Assembly: GCA_942490925.1 (NCBI GenBank)
Contig: CALNYX010000017.1
Span: 1,612,001 to 1,676,000 of the forward strand
DNA from: CALNYX01 sp942490925
GTDB taxonomy: Bacteria; Chlamydiota; Chlamydiia; Chlamydiales; JAAKFR01
Reading direction: 5' to 3'
Length of the DNA: 64,000 bases
In this document: positions 23,506-32,482 of the stretch, piece after piece
Layout of the letters: every line of letters begins with the position of its first letter
Position numbering within the stretch: the stretch's first letter is position 1
Translations under genes and position numbers: made by a program
The notes under the pieces: model-generated
The model's input: the letters and a program-made list of their open reading frames with translations, nothing else
Told to the model about the DNA's origin: nothing
Database searches by the model: none

Positions 23506-24507
23506 ATGACAGCAGCAGTTTCGATAGCAACTCAAGTCCCAACCCTTGAACGTCTAGATAGACCAAGCGTGGTCTGTCATTTGGAAAATGATTGCTTTTT
23601 TATCGCTGATACAAGCAAGAGAAGAATAATTTATGACATGAAAAGAAGGGACGTCACAGCGCAATCTAAAAGTGAGTTCATGGTTACAACAGCTGTTTTT
23701 GCTCAATCAATCGGAATTATTGCAAGTGTGAAATATAAGGGCGTTGTGATTTTGGATAGCGAGACGCTCAAGCAGAAGCAGAAGTTAACTGAGGTTGGAG
23801 ATTGCTTTTTGCGCTTAACGATGTCCGATAGCTCAACTCTTTTTGGGATAGCCGTTGAAAGGGGGAGTCGAACGCGTAAAATTTCGGTTTGGAATACAAG
23901 TGGATGGGAGCGCAAAACATACACATTTGATGCAATGCATTCACAGTTTGGTGACCTATCTGTCGACGGCCCAAGTCGCTCCGTTGTTTTGAGCTCCGGC
24001 AAGACCCTTGAGAAATGGACTCTTCCTGAAAAGGGTGATGCGAAGCAAAAATGGGGAATAGAGGATGTTGAGATCAATCCAAAGTTCAACGGTCGCATTA
24101 CAGGTTTTCTTTTTTCAGCAAATGGAAAAAAACTTTTTGTTGCCGGGCATGCCACAAAGATTCTTGTTTTAAACGCTGCAACAGGAAAGCCTCTTTCACA
24201 AATAGAGACTTCTCAATCTATTCACAGCCTGGCACTTTCTGCGGATGGCAAAATGCTTTTTTTTGGTGATTCTACGATTGTAAATCAGACGACAGTTGAA
24301 AGCTATGTAGGCGCTTTTAACGTTACAAATAGTCATTTTCCAGATATAGAAATAACAACAACCTTTACAAGAAAAGGTCTGGATTTTTTTGCGCCCCTGT
24401 TGAGAGGTGGAGAGAGCTCCATTGCTCTGTACTCTGCTCATAATACTTCTACTATTTTCTTTCATGGTGTTCCAACTTTGGAACCTCGCAAAAGACGTAA
24501 GCTCTAG
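23506..24507 (+). CDS. Soluble propeller-like protein ending in a basic NLS-like tail (copy 2)
   Basis: The 333-residue protein lies 8 nt behind its paralogue and is probably co-translated. The shared blocks include 'VVCHLENDCFFIAD', 'TAVFAQSIGIIA', 'SSTLFG' and 'LSADGKMLFFG'. It has no signal peptide or membrane helix. The last residues 'EPRKRRKL' form a basic cluster at the very C-terminus, as in copy 1, although the rest of the two C-terminal regions has diverged. The conservation of that tail in otherwise divergent ends suggests a function, such as nuclear import or nucleic-acid binding. No enzymatic motif is visible. Confidence 0.65.
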   Translation: MTAAVSIATQVPTLERLDRPSVVCHLENDCFFIADTSKRRIIYDMKRRDVTAQSKSEFMVTTAVFAQSIGIIASVKYKGVVILDSETLKQKQKLTEVGDCFLRLTMSDSSTLFGIAVERGSRTRKISVWNTSGWERKTYTFDAMHSQFGDLSVDGPSRSVVLSSGKTLEKWTLPEKGDAKQKWGIEDVEINPKFNGRITGFLFSANGKKLFVAGHATKILVLNAATGKPLSQIETSQSIHSLALSADGKMLFFGDSTIVNQTTVESYVGAFNVTNSHFPDIEITTTFTRKGLDFFAPLLRGGESSIALYSAHNTSTIFFHGVPTLEPRKRRKL

Positions 24508-24625
24508 TATTTCTGAAGACAGGAAATTGAGGGATTGCTAATGTCTTTATCTTGTTGAAACTAATGGGGGTGAAGATGACCTTACATCTTTTTCGAGCAA
24601 TAGGTTCCAATCTCAAAGTTTATGT

Positions 24626-25540
24626 ATGGCGTTAGCTGCTCACCCTCAACTCACCAGAGAAGTCTCATGGGCGGTAGAGAGCGCCCACGCCTCTTCAATA
24701 TCGGCATTAGCTCATGCTGAAGGCTATCTGTTCATTGGTGAACAGAGCGGCGCTTTAGCAGCTCTAGATCTAGCTGAGGGGCGCATCAAATTTAGAAAAG
24801 AACCTAGCAATAAAGGAGCGGTCTGCATCATCACAGCTGTAGCAGATCGACTTCTTGTGGGATATACCTTCGGAGCAATTACTATCTACGACATGTTTTT
24901 AGGCTTACATAAAAAAGTTGCAGAGAAAGGTGCTCCAATTGCAGCGTTGCAACTGTGCAATAATGACGTAGTTTCTGTTGAGCATACAGATGGACAGGTC
25001 ACTGCTAAGCTAGGCGGGCAAACGCTTTTTCAGACACCTCTTGCTTTGCAAAAAGCTGCTATTGGTGAGGGGATTGCTCTTGGAGGAGACACAAGCTTAT
25101 CTCTATGGAAAGAGGGTGTATGCCAATGGAGCGGGCCAAGTGAGTCTGTTTGTGATTTAGTTTTTGCTAGCGGCGCACTGTTTGCGGCCTTTGAAGGAAA
25201 GGTAGTGCGTTATGACATTCCCACAGGGGAAAAAGTTGCCAGTTTTGATCAGGAAGTTGCATTTTGTAGCCTTGCGCCTGATGAAACGACTGTTTTGGCA
25301 ATGGGTTTTTGTAATCGCATGATCTGTTGGAAGCTCTTGGATTCTCAGTTATGTATGATCAAGGAGGGAGACCTCTCTTCTTCAAGATCATCAAGTGGTG
25401 CTTCAGAGGGCGAACTAGAACCTGTGCAATCATTTTGGCCCTATCTTGTACGTGTTGAGGACGGCTTTTGTGTAGTTGATACAGCGCAACAAGTCACACA
25501 TTTTATGTGGAAGTTAGACAATGATCTTTCAGTAGTCTAA
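24626..25540 (+). CDS. WD40/quinoprotein-like propeller protein
   Basis: This 304-residue protein has repeats with 'ISALAHAEGYLFIGEQSGAL', 'LLVGYTFGAITIYD' and 'CSLAPDETTVLAMGFC', characteristic of WD40-like blades. It has no membrane segment and no basic tail. It ends 'KLDNDLSVV'. It is the last of five consecutive propeller-like genes and is separated from the fourth by 118 bp, so it may have its own promoter. A protein-interaction role is likely; no partner can be named. Confidence 0.62.
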   Translation: MALAAHPQLTREVSWAVESAHASSISALAHAEGYLFIGEQSGALAALDLAEGRIKFRKEPSNKGAVCIITAVADRLLVGYTFGAITIYDMFLGLHKKVAEKGAPIAALQLCNNDVVSVEHTDGQVTAKLGGQTLFQTPLALQKAAIGEGIALGGDTSLSLWKEGVCQWSGPSESVCDLVFASGALFAAFEGKVVRYDIPTGEKVASFDQEVAFCSLAPDETTVLAMGFCNRMICWKLLDSQLCMIKEGDLSSSRSSSGASEGELEPVQSFWPYLVRVEDGFCVVDTAQQVTHFMWKLDNDLSVV

Positions 25541-25634
25541 GAAGTTGAAAATTTACTATATCTGTAGTAACTACTTGTAAAAACTATGCGATATTCTGGG
25601 AAGAAATTCTGGAATCAGATACAATTGATTCCTA

Positions 25635-26960
25635 ATGATCCCCTCCATTTTAGAGCATTGTAACCAGCTGTTAACGTTTTATTTGATCTTTCCTGCCCTC
25701 ATTTCGCTGGGGGTTTATCTCTCTGTACGCCTCCGTTTTTTGCAGTTTTCAAAGCTTAAAATGGGGCTTAAAGAAGTTTTTAGCAAAAATAGTGAAGGGG
25801 AAGGGAATCTCTCCCACTATCAAGCAGTCGCCTCTGTTTTAGCCGGAAATTTTGGTACAGGAAATATTTCAGGAATGGCGGTCGCTCTCACAACAGGAGG
25901 GCCTGGCGCGCTTGTCTGGATGTGGGTGATGGCCTTTTTCGGCTCTATTGTTCAATATTCGAGCTGTCTGCTTGCTGTGAAATACCGCACCCAGAACAAG
26001 CGAGGCGAGTATGTTGGCGGCCCCATGTACTACCTTGAGCGCTTGGGTTTCAAGGGTGCTGGTATCGCTTTTTCAATCTTTGTACTTTTTGGCGCCATTG
26101 GGGTTGGAATTTTAGCTCAAGTCAACTCGATGACGCTTTCACTTGGCAATATTGGGATCTCACCGACTTGGACAGCATTGAGTATAGCAGTTTTTTCAGG
26201 ACTTGTTCTACTTGGCGGGGCTAAGCGCATTGCGCAAGTTTCTGCCACCATCATTCCGATCATGGCAGTTCTCTATTTTGGCGCGGCGCTTTTTATTTTG
26301 GGCGTGCACTCCAAAGATCTTTTTCCTGCTCTAGGTCTCATGGTGCAGTGCGCTTTTGGAAAGAGCGCATTGATGGGAGGCACAATGGGCTTTGCTGTGA
26401 TGCAGATGGTTTCAACGGGTTTAAGCCGTGCACTATTTGCAACAGATGTTGGGACTGGGTATGTTCCTATTTTGCAAGCGGGCGCTAAAACACGTCATCC
26501 TGTTGTCGATGGAGTTGTCGCTCTAGTTGCACCACTATTTGTGATGATCATCTGTACGCTCACAGGACTTGTTCTCATTGTGACAGGCGCTTTTCAAGTT
26601 GATGGCCTACAGAGCACCAATATGATTGTTTACGCCTTTCAACAGGGTGTTGGAAAAGATTTTGGGTTGATGATTGTCAACATAGCATTGCTGCTCTTTG
26701 GTTATACCACGATTTTGGCGTGGGGCTGCTGTTTTGAGCGTGCCATGGGTTACCTTATGAAAGATCGCTTCAGACGTTTCTCTCAGTTGCTATTCATTGG
26801 CATGATTCCAATTGGCGCGGCTTTACGGGTTGACTTTGTTTGGATCTTTGCTGATAGTGCACTTTCGTTGATGGCAATTCTCAATCTTGTGGGAGTCATT
26901 GGTCTTTCAAGAGAAGTTGTTGCTGATAGTCGAACCTTTTTCAAGGAAGTGGTCTCATGA
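25635..26960 (+). CDS. Sodium:alanine/glycine symporter (AGCS family)
   Basis: The 441-residue membrane protein has about ten hydrophobic segments. It carries the family signatures 'SVLAGNFGTGNISGMAVAL' near residue 75, 'GGPMYYLER' and 'GLSRALFATDVGTGYVPIL'. AGCS carriers import alanine or glycine with sodium. For an intracellular bacterium this would draw amino acids from the host cell. The stop codon region overlaps the next gene by 4 nt (ATGA), indicating co-translation with the YbhB-like gene. Confidence 0.92.
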   Translation: MIPSILEHCNQLLTFYLIFPALISLGVYLSVRLRFLQFSKLKMGLKEVFSKNSEGEGNLSHYQAVASVLAGNFGTGNISGMAVALTTGGPGALVWMWVMAFFGSIVQYSSCLLAVKYRTQNKRGEYVGGPMYYLERLGFKGAGIAFSIFVLFGAIGVGILAQVNSMTLSLGNIGISPTWTALSIAVFSGLVLLGGAKRIAQVSATIIPIMAVLYFGAALFILGVHSKDLFPALGLMVQCAFGKSALMGGTMGFAVMQMVSTGLSRALFATDVGTGYVPILQAGAKTRHPVVDGVVALVAPLFVMIICTLTGLVLIVTGAFQVDGLQSTNMIVYAFQQGVGKDFGLMIVNIALLLFGYTTILAWGCCFERAMGYLMKDRFRRFSQLLFIGMIPIGAALRVDFVWIFADSALSLMAILNLVGVIGLSREVVADSRTFFKEVVS

Positions 26961-27409
26961 AACTTTCAAGTCCTGCTTTTGAGCACAATAAACGCATTCC
27001 TGCAAAATATACATGCCAAGGATCTGACTGCATTCCGCCTCTGAAAATTGGAGGGGTTCCAAAAAATGCCAAATCACTCGCTTTGATTTTGGATGATCCA
27101 GATGTTCCCATGTCGGTTCGTGCCGATCAGATGTGGGTCCATTGGGTGATTTTCAATATGCCCACCAACTTGGGGGAGATTGAAGAGGGTGAGGTGCCAA
27201 AGGGGATTCAAGGACAGAATACAGGTGGGCAAAATGCCTACATGGGTCCATGTCCTCCAGATCGCGAACACCGCTACTTCTTCAAGCTTTATGCTCTGGA
27301 TACAGAGCTCTCTCTACGCGATGGAGTGACAAAAGAAGAGCTCTTGCATGCCATGGAAGGGCATATCCTTGCACGCACTGAGCTAATTGGCCGTTACTTG
27401 AAAACCTAG
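26957..27409 (+). CDS. YbhB/YbcL-family (PEBP, Raf-kinase-inhibitor-like) protein
   Basis: This 150-residue protein has the PEBP core: 'YTCQGSDCIPPLKIGGVP', then 'LALILDDPDVP', 'WVHWVIFNMP', 'NTGGQNAYMGPCPPDREHRY' and 'FFKLYALD'. These contain the ligand-binding Asp-Pro-Asp and Gly-X-Pro-Pro-X-X-X-His elements. The bacterial function is poorly defined, possibly binding of phospho- or lipid-like ligands. It is translationally coupled to the upstream AGCS symporter. Length and motif order match the family. Confidence 0.9.
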   Translation: MKLSSPAFEHNKRIPAKYTCQGSDCIPPLKIGGVPKNAKSLALILDDPDVPMSVRADQMWVHWVIFNMPTNLGEIEEGEVPKGIQGQNTGGQNAYMGPCPPDREHRYFFKLYALDTELSLRDGVTKEELLHAMEGHILARTELIGRYLKT

Positions 27410-27426
27410 TGGCACAAAAGCCTTTC

Positions 27427-28668
27427 TTACTGCAGTGGAAGTTTAAAGAAAAAGGTCGACCCTTTTCCTATTTCACTCTCGACACCAATTTCGCCTTTGT
27501 GAGCATCAATAAATTTCTTTGCAATTGAAAGACCTAGCCCTGTACTTTTTTCTCCACCCGTTGGGCGTGAAGAGGCTTTTTCAAAGATTTTGAAAACATC
27601 TTTGATTTCTTCTTGAGCAATACCTTGTCCATTGTCAATTACAGAAAAACAACATGTATTTGCTTCTTTGCTAGCTTTTACAATAATTGTGGTACTAGGA
27701 TTGGAATACTTGATGGCATTGGTCAGGAAATTTGTGATAACTTGCTCAATTTTATTTGCATCACAATGAATTTTAGGCAGGTTTTTTTCGATGTGGATTT
27801 GAACTTGAATCTGTTTCTTTTTTGCTAAAGGCTCATTTAGCTGAACAGACTTATCGATCAGATGTTTAGGTAGAACCATTGAATAGTCTAAGGAGAGTTT
27901 ACCTGATTCGGTTTGTGCAGCATCTATAAATTCAGTGATAATATTGAGCATAGATCGAGATGAGAGCTCAATTTTTTCGATCATCTTAAGGTATTTTTGA
28001 TCAATTTTATCTTGCAATTCCTTAAACATGATTTCACTATAGCCTAGGATCACACTGATTGGATTACGTAAGTTATGAGATGCAATCCCAAAAAATGTGC
28101 TTTTTTCTTTTTTAAATAAGTTAAACTCAATAGTTTGTTCTTGCAGCTTTTTTCTAATTTCCTCAAACGCGCTTGATCTTTGCATAGCAATTTCATAAGT
28201 CGAAAGAAGTAATGAGACCATTTTTTCTGGATCAGTAGAAAGGGAGAGGTTCTTCCCTTGAAAAGAAAAGTTAAGGGGTTGAATATTCTCAGGTTGTTTT
28301 TTCTTGTTAAGAATGTCGTTAATATAGCCGATAAGTAGCTTTGGATTAGCAGGCTTAACAAGAAAGTAGCTTGCTCCATCTTCTATTGCATGTAGCATTT
28401 CGTCGATTTCAGAAAGAGCTGTCAGAAGAATTACGGGGACAAATTTTGTACGTTCATTCTCTCGCATCCTTTGGCAGAGTTGAAAGCCATCGACATTTGC
28501 CATCTCAATATCAGAAACTACGACATCTGGTAGGTTATCTTGGAGAAAGTCAAGCGCGGCTTGTGCATCACAGACAGTCTTAACTTCGATCCCTTCACTT
28601 TGCAAGCTTTCCGATACAATCAGTACTTGAGTCGGTTTATTTTCAACAATTAATACCTGCTTATTCAC
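27427..28668 (-). CDS. Hybrid response-regulator / sensor histidine kinase
   Basis: The 413-residue protein has an N-terminal receiver domain (residues 1-120) with the phospho-acceptor Asp53 ('VVVSDIEMANVDG') and Lys in 'FLVKPANP'. The usual acidic pair is changed to Glu-Asn ('VLIVENKP'). A coiled linker leads to a HisKA domain with 'IASHNLRNPISVILGYSE' and a HATPase_c domain. The latter has the N-box 'ITNFLTNAIKYS', G1 'VIDNGQGI' and G2 'TGLGLSIAKKF'. There are no membrane segments, so it is cytoplasmic. It may phosphorylate the single-domain regulator at 9287, but no sequence evidence links them. It converges with the YbhB gene. Confidence 0.9.
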   Translation of the reverse strand: MNKQVLIVENKPTQVLIVSESLQSEGIEVKTVCDAQAALDFLQDNLPDVVVSDIEMANVDGFQLCQRMRENERTKFVPVILLTALSEIDEMLHAIEDGASYFLVKPANPKLLIGYINDILNKKKQPENIQPLNFSFQGKNLSLSTDPEKMVSLLLSTYEIAMQRSSAFEEIRKKLQEQTIEFNLFKKEKSTFFGIASHNLRNPISVILGYSEIMFKELQDKIDQKYLKMIEKIELSSRSMLNIITEFIDAAQTESGKLSLDYSMVLPKHLIDKSVQLNEPLAKKKQIQVQIHIEKNLPKIHCDANKIEQVITNFLTNAIKYSNPSTTIIVKASKEANTCCFSVIDNGQGIAQEEIKDVFKIFEKASSRPTGGEKSTGLGLSIAKKFIDAHKGEIGVESEIGKGSTFFFKLPLQ

Positions 28669-28799
28669 TGTACCTGCTTTGGCAAAGTTTTAGAGAAGTT
28701 TTTCATATTGTGGTAGTCCTTGTTTTATCCATTTGAGTGTTTTTTTGACACCCTTGAAAAACTCACTTATCTGAACTATCGGCAATTTTCAGAGAGTTC

Positions 28800-29381
28800 T
28801 TAAATAGCTTTTAATCGATGGCGCCAGTAGATATCGCCATAGTCATAGCTCAATTCTGTATTTGCAGGAATTGCCTCTATGGCACGAAAAATGATGCGGA
28901 AGACACCATCATAAAAGACTGCAATCGACTCTAGATTGGGCGTATCACTATGGTTGATAAAGCGTGTCACATTCCCTTGCTGCTCACTATCAATGGTAAA
29001 TGCTTTGAGCGCTATCCATTGACGCGGATACATGAAACAGTAGTCGTTAATGTTGCGGACAAACAAGTTGCGGCGGCGTAAAACCCCTGCATATTCTCCT
29101 ACATACTCCCACTTTTCAAGGGGCTTGTTATTGAAGACTCCATAGCCAACGAGATCACTTACATGGCGGATTGTCACATCAGGGACATAGTCCTGCTCAA
29201 GCTGCTTGTTATGCAACTTCCCCAGCCAAAGGGTCAGTTTGTCGACATAGCCACGCTTGTAAGCCCAGGTGCATTTCTTGCGGATCCATTGCTCCACCCG
29301 GTAGTCATCAAACTCCAAATGGGGAAGATAGTGGAAGTTAAAACGCTTTTCCAAATCACGGCGGGAAACAGCGGCTGACAT
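28800..29381 (-). CDS. SET-domain protein methyltransferase (NUE/CT737-like)
   Basis: I start this 193-residue protein at ATG 29381, 1 nt behind the stop of the MBL hydrolase; an upstream in-frame ATG at 29534 would overlap that gene deeply. The SET motifs are visible: 'GYGVFNNKPLEKWEYVGEYAG', in part 'YGVFNNKPLEKWEYVGEY'; the SAM/catalytic 'TRFINHSDTPNLES'; and C-terminal 'NTELSYDYGD'. In C. trachomatis the homologue at the same place (CT737, NUE) is a type III-secreted histone methyltransferase. The same order SET - MBL - FtsK is kept here. It probably methylates host histones or the bacterial HctA; the sequence does not decide which. Confidence 0.88.
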   Translation of the reverse strand: MSAAVSRRDLEKRFNFHYLPHLEFDDYRVEQWIRKKCTWAYKRGYVDKLTLWLGKLHNKQLEQDYVPDVTIRHVSDLVGYGVFNNKPLEKWEYVGEYAGVLRRRNLFVRNINDYCFMYPRQWIALKAFTIDSEQQGNVTRFINHSDTPNLESIAVFYDGVFRIIFRAIEAIPANTELSYDYGDIYWRHRLKAI

Positions 29382-29382
29382 T

Positions 29383-30147
29383 TCAAAACTCAATGACCTC
29401 TCCAATCGTTTCTTGAGGGGCAACAGAGACTTTAACATGCTCAGCAATCTTTTGACCGACATATTCAAGAGCTCTGTCTGGATGATTACACTCTTGAGAG
29501 AGGTGAGCGAGATGAATGTGTCGCAAACCAGCATGCATCACCTCGGCAATTAAATCGGCGCACGCTTCGTTTGAAAGGTGGCCACTACGAGAGAGTACAC
29601 GCTGTTTATAAACCATTGGACGACTGCAAGCATGTACCATTGAAGGTTCGTGATTGGCCTCAACATAGAGATAGTCACATCCTTTTAGATGCGAGCGAAC
29701 AAGCGTTGTGGCAAACCCCAGATCCGTGCAGATTCCAATTTTTAGATCAGCCGTTTTAAGAGTGAAGGCAACAGGATCTGCTGTGTCATGCTGGATGCTA
29801 AAGGGGTGAATCTCAATATCAGCGAATTGAAAGCCCTCGCCTGTTTGGAAAATCTTGAATTGTGGGCATTCACCAAGCGTTTGGTAGATCCCTTTTGCTG
29901 TTTCCATATTTGCAAATACCGGGATGCCGTATTTCAGTGCCAATACTTTGAGCCCAGCGATATGATCCGAGTGATCATGCGTAATGATGATCGCCTCAAT
30001 TTCTGAAATATCAACCCCGATCTCTTTGAGCTTCCGCTCAGTAGCTCTGCCACTAAGTCCTGCATCAATCAGAATCTTTGTCCGCTCCGAGCCGAAATAG
30101 ATTGCATTTCCCTTGGAGCCAGAGGCGAGTGGACAGTAGCCCTTCAT
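29383..30147 (-). CDS. MBL-fold metallo-hydrolase (YycJ/WalJ-like)
   Basis: The 254-residue protein has the metallo-beta-lactamase metal-binding motif 'ITHDHSDHIAGL' (HxHxDH), an upstream 'SGSKGNAIYFG' and a later 'HLAHLSQECN'. YycJ-like hydrolases are exonucleases or envelope-linked enzymes in Gram-positive bacteria; the function in chlamydiae is not established. It overlaps the ftsK stop codon region by 4 nt at its start and is followed within 1 nt by the SET gene. This places it as the middle gene of a three-gene operon. Confidence 0.85.
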   Translation of the reverse strand: MKGYCPLASGSKGNAIYFGSERTKILIDAGLSGRATERKLKEIGVDISEIEAIIITHDHSDHIAGLKVLALKYGIPVFANMETAKGIYQTLGECPQFKIFQTGEGFQFADIEIHPFSIQHDTADPVAFTLKTADLKIGICTDLGFATTLVRSHLKGCDYLYVEANHEPSMVHACSRPMVYKQRVLSRSGHLSNEACADLIAEVMHAGLRHIHLAHLSQECNHPDRALEYVGQKIAEHVKVSVAPQETIGEVIEF

Positions 30148-32357
30148 GGCATATCAGGGTAGTAGATTTTTCGCGGCTTTGCTCCCTCAGATGGACCAAT
30201 GACACCATTTGCCTCAAGCTGATCCATCACACCAGCTGCTCTTGCATAGCCAATTTTGAGTTTGCGCTGAAGAAACGTTGTCGAAGCCGTGCCTGTCTCA
30301 AATACAAGCGTTTTAGCTTGGTCATAGAGAGGGTCGAGTTTCCCATTATCGAGCTCATCGAGTATCCCATCATTGGGATCTCGATATGTTTCAAAGTTTG
30401 GAATCATGTAGTTTGTTGGTGCTTGAGCGCAGACATGCTGAATCACACCATTGATATCTTCATCACGGATGAAAGCACCTTGTGCGCGCACAAGATTTGA
30501 AGTGCCAGGAGGGATAAAGAGCATGTCACCATTACCGAGCAATGTTTCAGCGCCATTCTCATCGATGATGATCTGACTGTTCACACGACTTGAAACCTTG
30601 AAGGCAATTCTAGTAGGAAAGTTAGCCTTAATCAGCCCAGTAATCACCTCTCTTGATGGACGCTGCGTTGCCAAAATCATGTGAATCCCCACGGCGCGCG
30701 CCATCTGTGCTATCCGTGCAATCGGTGTTTCAATATCATTTGACGCCATGATCATCAAGTCGGCAAGCTCATCGATAATCACCACAATGAATGGAAGTTT
30801 TTTAGGGACCTCCATGTCCATAGACGTTTCCAACTCTTCATTGATTTTGCGCGTGTTAAATCCATGAATATTGCGAATACCTAATTGACGGAACATCTCA
30901 TAGCGCACGTCCATCTCCCGAGTGAGCCAGTTGAGAGCCGCAACAGCCGCTTTTGGTTCCGTAATCACAGGCGCCAACATGTGAGGTAGATGCGTATAAG
31001 AGGTGAGTTCCACCTTTTTAGGGTCGACCATCAAAAGTTTGATCTCTTCAGGGTGCGCCGTCATCAAAACTGACATCACAATCGAGTTGATGCAGACCGA
31101 TTTTCCAGATCCCGTAGCTCCAGCAATGATCAAGTGAGGCATTTTGGTCAGATCAGCCAGCACATCTTCACCATTCACTTTCTTTCCCAAAAGGAGTGGA
31201 ATGTGCGCTTTTCCATGGTAGTTTTCCATCATCTCACGGAAGCTCACCTCAGAAGGGAGAGGATTTGGCACCTCAATTCCAACAGCCGCCTTTCCAGGAA
31301 TTGGCGCAATAATCCGAATCGATCGCGCTTGCATATTCAAGGCAATATCACTTTCCAGCGCCTTGATTTTTTGAACTTTCACACCAAAAGCAGGATGCAC
31401 TTCAAATGAAGTGATCGTCGGTCCGCAATGGATATCCCCAACTTTCGCTTCGATTCCAAAACTGAGCAGCGTCTCTTCAAGAACCTCTGCCTGCTTTTTC
31501 AAACTCTCTTTCAGCTCAGACTGATCAATCGGGGGCACATCAGTCAATAGCTCCGTTGAAGGGAGCACATAATTGTCCAATGTTGTTCGCCTTGGAAGTG
31601 GGGGAGTCGAACGTACTGCGCTCTTTTTCTCCTCAACGAGGTTAATGTGCGCCGTTCTCTTCAAAGGATCATCGCGTACCAATGTCGTTGGCGTCTCTTC
31701 TCGTTTCAAGTTAGCGAACGGACACGAGAGAGCAGGAGTCAGCTTGCGAGGTCGTTTGTGCCATAGTTCCCTAATTCGATCGATCAAAGGATATAAAGAC
31801 AAATTGGTCAGCAAAAGCCCAGAAGAGACAAAGAGAATCGAGAAAACCAGAAAACTTCCAATGCCACCAAGCAGATTGTGCAGATTCAAAGTTGTATCAG
31901 TATAGAGATGATGCAGAGGGACGCCGCCTAGATAATAACGGAGCTGCTCAGGATCAAATGTGTAGTGATACGGGTAGTAATCAGAGTGCACATACTTTGC
32001 AAAAAGCGCAGCAAAACCCGTCAAATGCGTCGCGCACATCGCTAGCAACAGCGTCGCCGATAGCAGCAGGCCGCTAAAATAGAGAAGTTGCAAGCGAGGA
32101 TGTGCAATCACCCGTTTTGAGAGATTGCAAATTGCGCGCCAACCCAAGAAAAGGGGGAGTGCAAAGCACGATATTCCAAAGAGATAAAGAGACGCCCAGC
32201 TCACGATATAGCCGACATAGCCGAGCCAGTTTCTTGTGGGATCATCGCTGATATAGCTCATATAGCTCAAGAGCAAAGAGAGCGCGAAGAAGAGTTGAAT
32301 GAGACCGCGTAAGAGCGGCGAGAATCGCTTGCGTGGGAGTTTTTTACGTTTTGCCAT
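30144..32357 (-). CDS. ftsK: DNA translocase FtsK/SpoIIIE
   Basis: The 737-residue protein has four or so N-terminal membrane segments (residues 15-185) and a short Pro-rich linker. The RecA-like motor has Walker A 'IAGATGSGKSVCINSIV', Walker B 'FIVVIIDELADLM' and 'ATQRPSREVITGLIKANFP'. The C-terminal gamma winged helix ends 'QLEANGVIGPSEGAKPRKIY'. It pumps DNA during chromosome segregation. The linker is short, as in chlamydial homologues. It is the first gene of the ftsK - MBL - SET operon; its last codons overlap the MBL gene's start (ATGA). Confidence 0.95.
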   Translation of the reverse strand: MAKRKKLPRKRFSPLLRGLIQLFFALSLLLSYMSYISDDPTRNWLGYVGYIVSWASLYLFGISCFALPLFLGWRAICNLSKRVIAHPRLQLLYFSGLLLSATLLLAMCATHLTGFAALFAKYVHSDYYPYHYTFDPEQLRYYLGGVPLHHLYTDTTLNLHNLLGGIGSFLVFSILFVSSGLLLTNLSLYPLIDRIRELWHKRPRKLTPALSCPFANLKREETPTTLVRDDPLKRTAHINLVEEKKSAVRSTPPLPRRTTLDNYVLPSTELLTDVPPIDQSELKESLKKQAEVLEETLLSFGIEAKVGDIHCGPTITSFEVHPAFGVKVQKIKALESDIALNMQARSIRIIAPIPGKAAVGIEVPNPLPSEVSFREMMENYHGKAHIPLLLGKKVNGEDVLADLTKMPHLIIAGATGSGKSVCINSIVMSVLMTAHPEEIKLLMVDPKKVELTSYTHLPHMLAPVITEPKAAVAALNWLTREMDVRYEMFRQLGIRNIHGFNTRKINEELETSMDMEVPKKLPFIVVIIDELADLMIMASNDIETPIARIAQMARAVGIHMILATQRPSREVITGLIKANFPTRIAFKVSSRVNSQIIIDENGAETLLGNGDMLFIPPGTSNLVRAQGAFIRDEDINGVIQHVCAQAPTNYMIPNFETYRDPNDGILDELDNGKLDPLYDQAKTLVFETGTASTTFLQRKLKIGYARAAGVMDQLEANGVIGPSEGAKPRKIYYPDMP

Positions 32358-32482
32358 ACCTCATTTTTAGAGCCTCCGAGAATAACTTTCCAGCATAATA
32401 GCCTCTTAACAAAAAAATTACATAGCATTAATAACCTATTGACGTTTGTCTGTTAGAATCTTAGGAAATAAATGGAGGGGAT

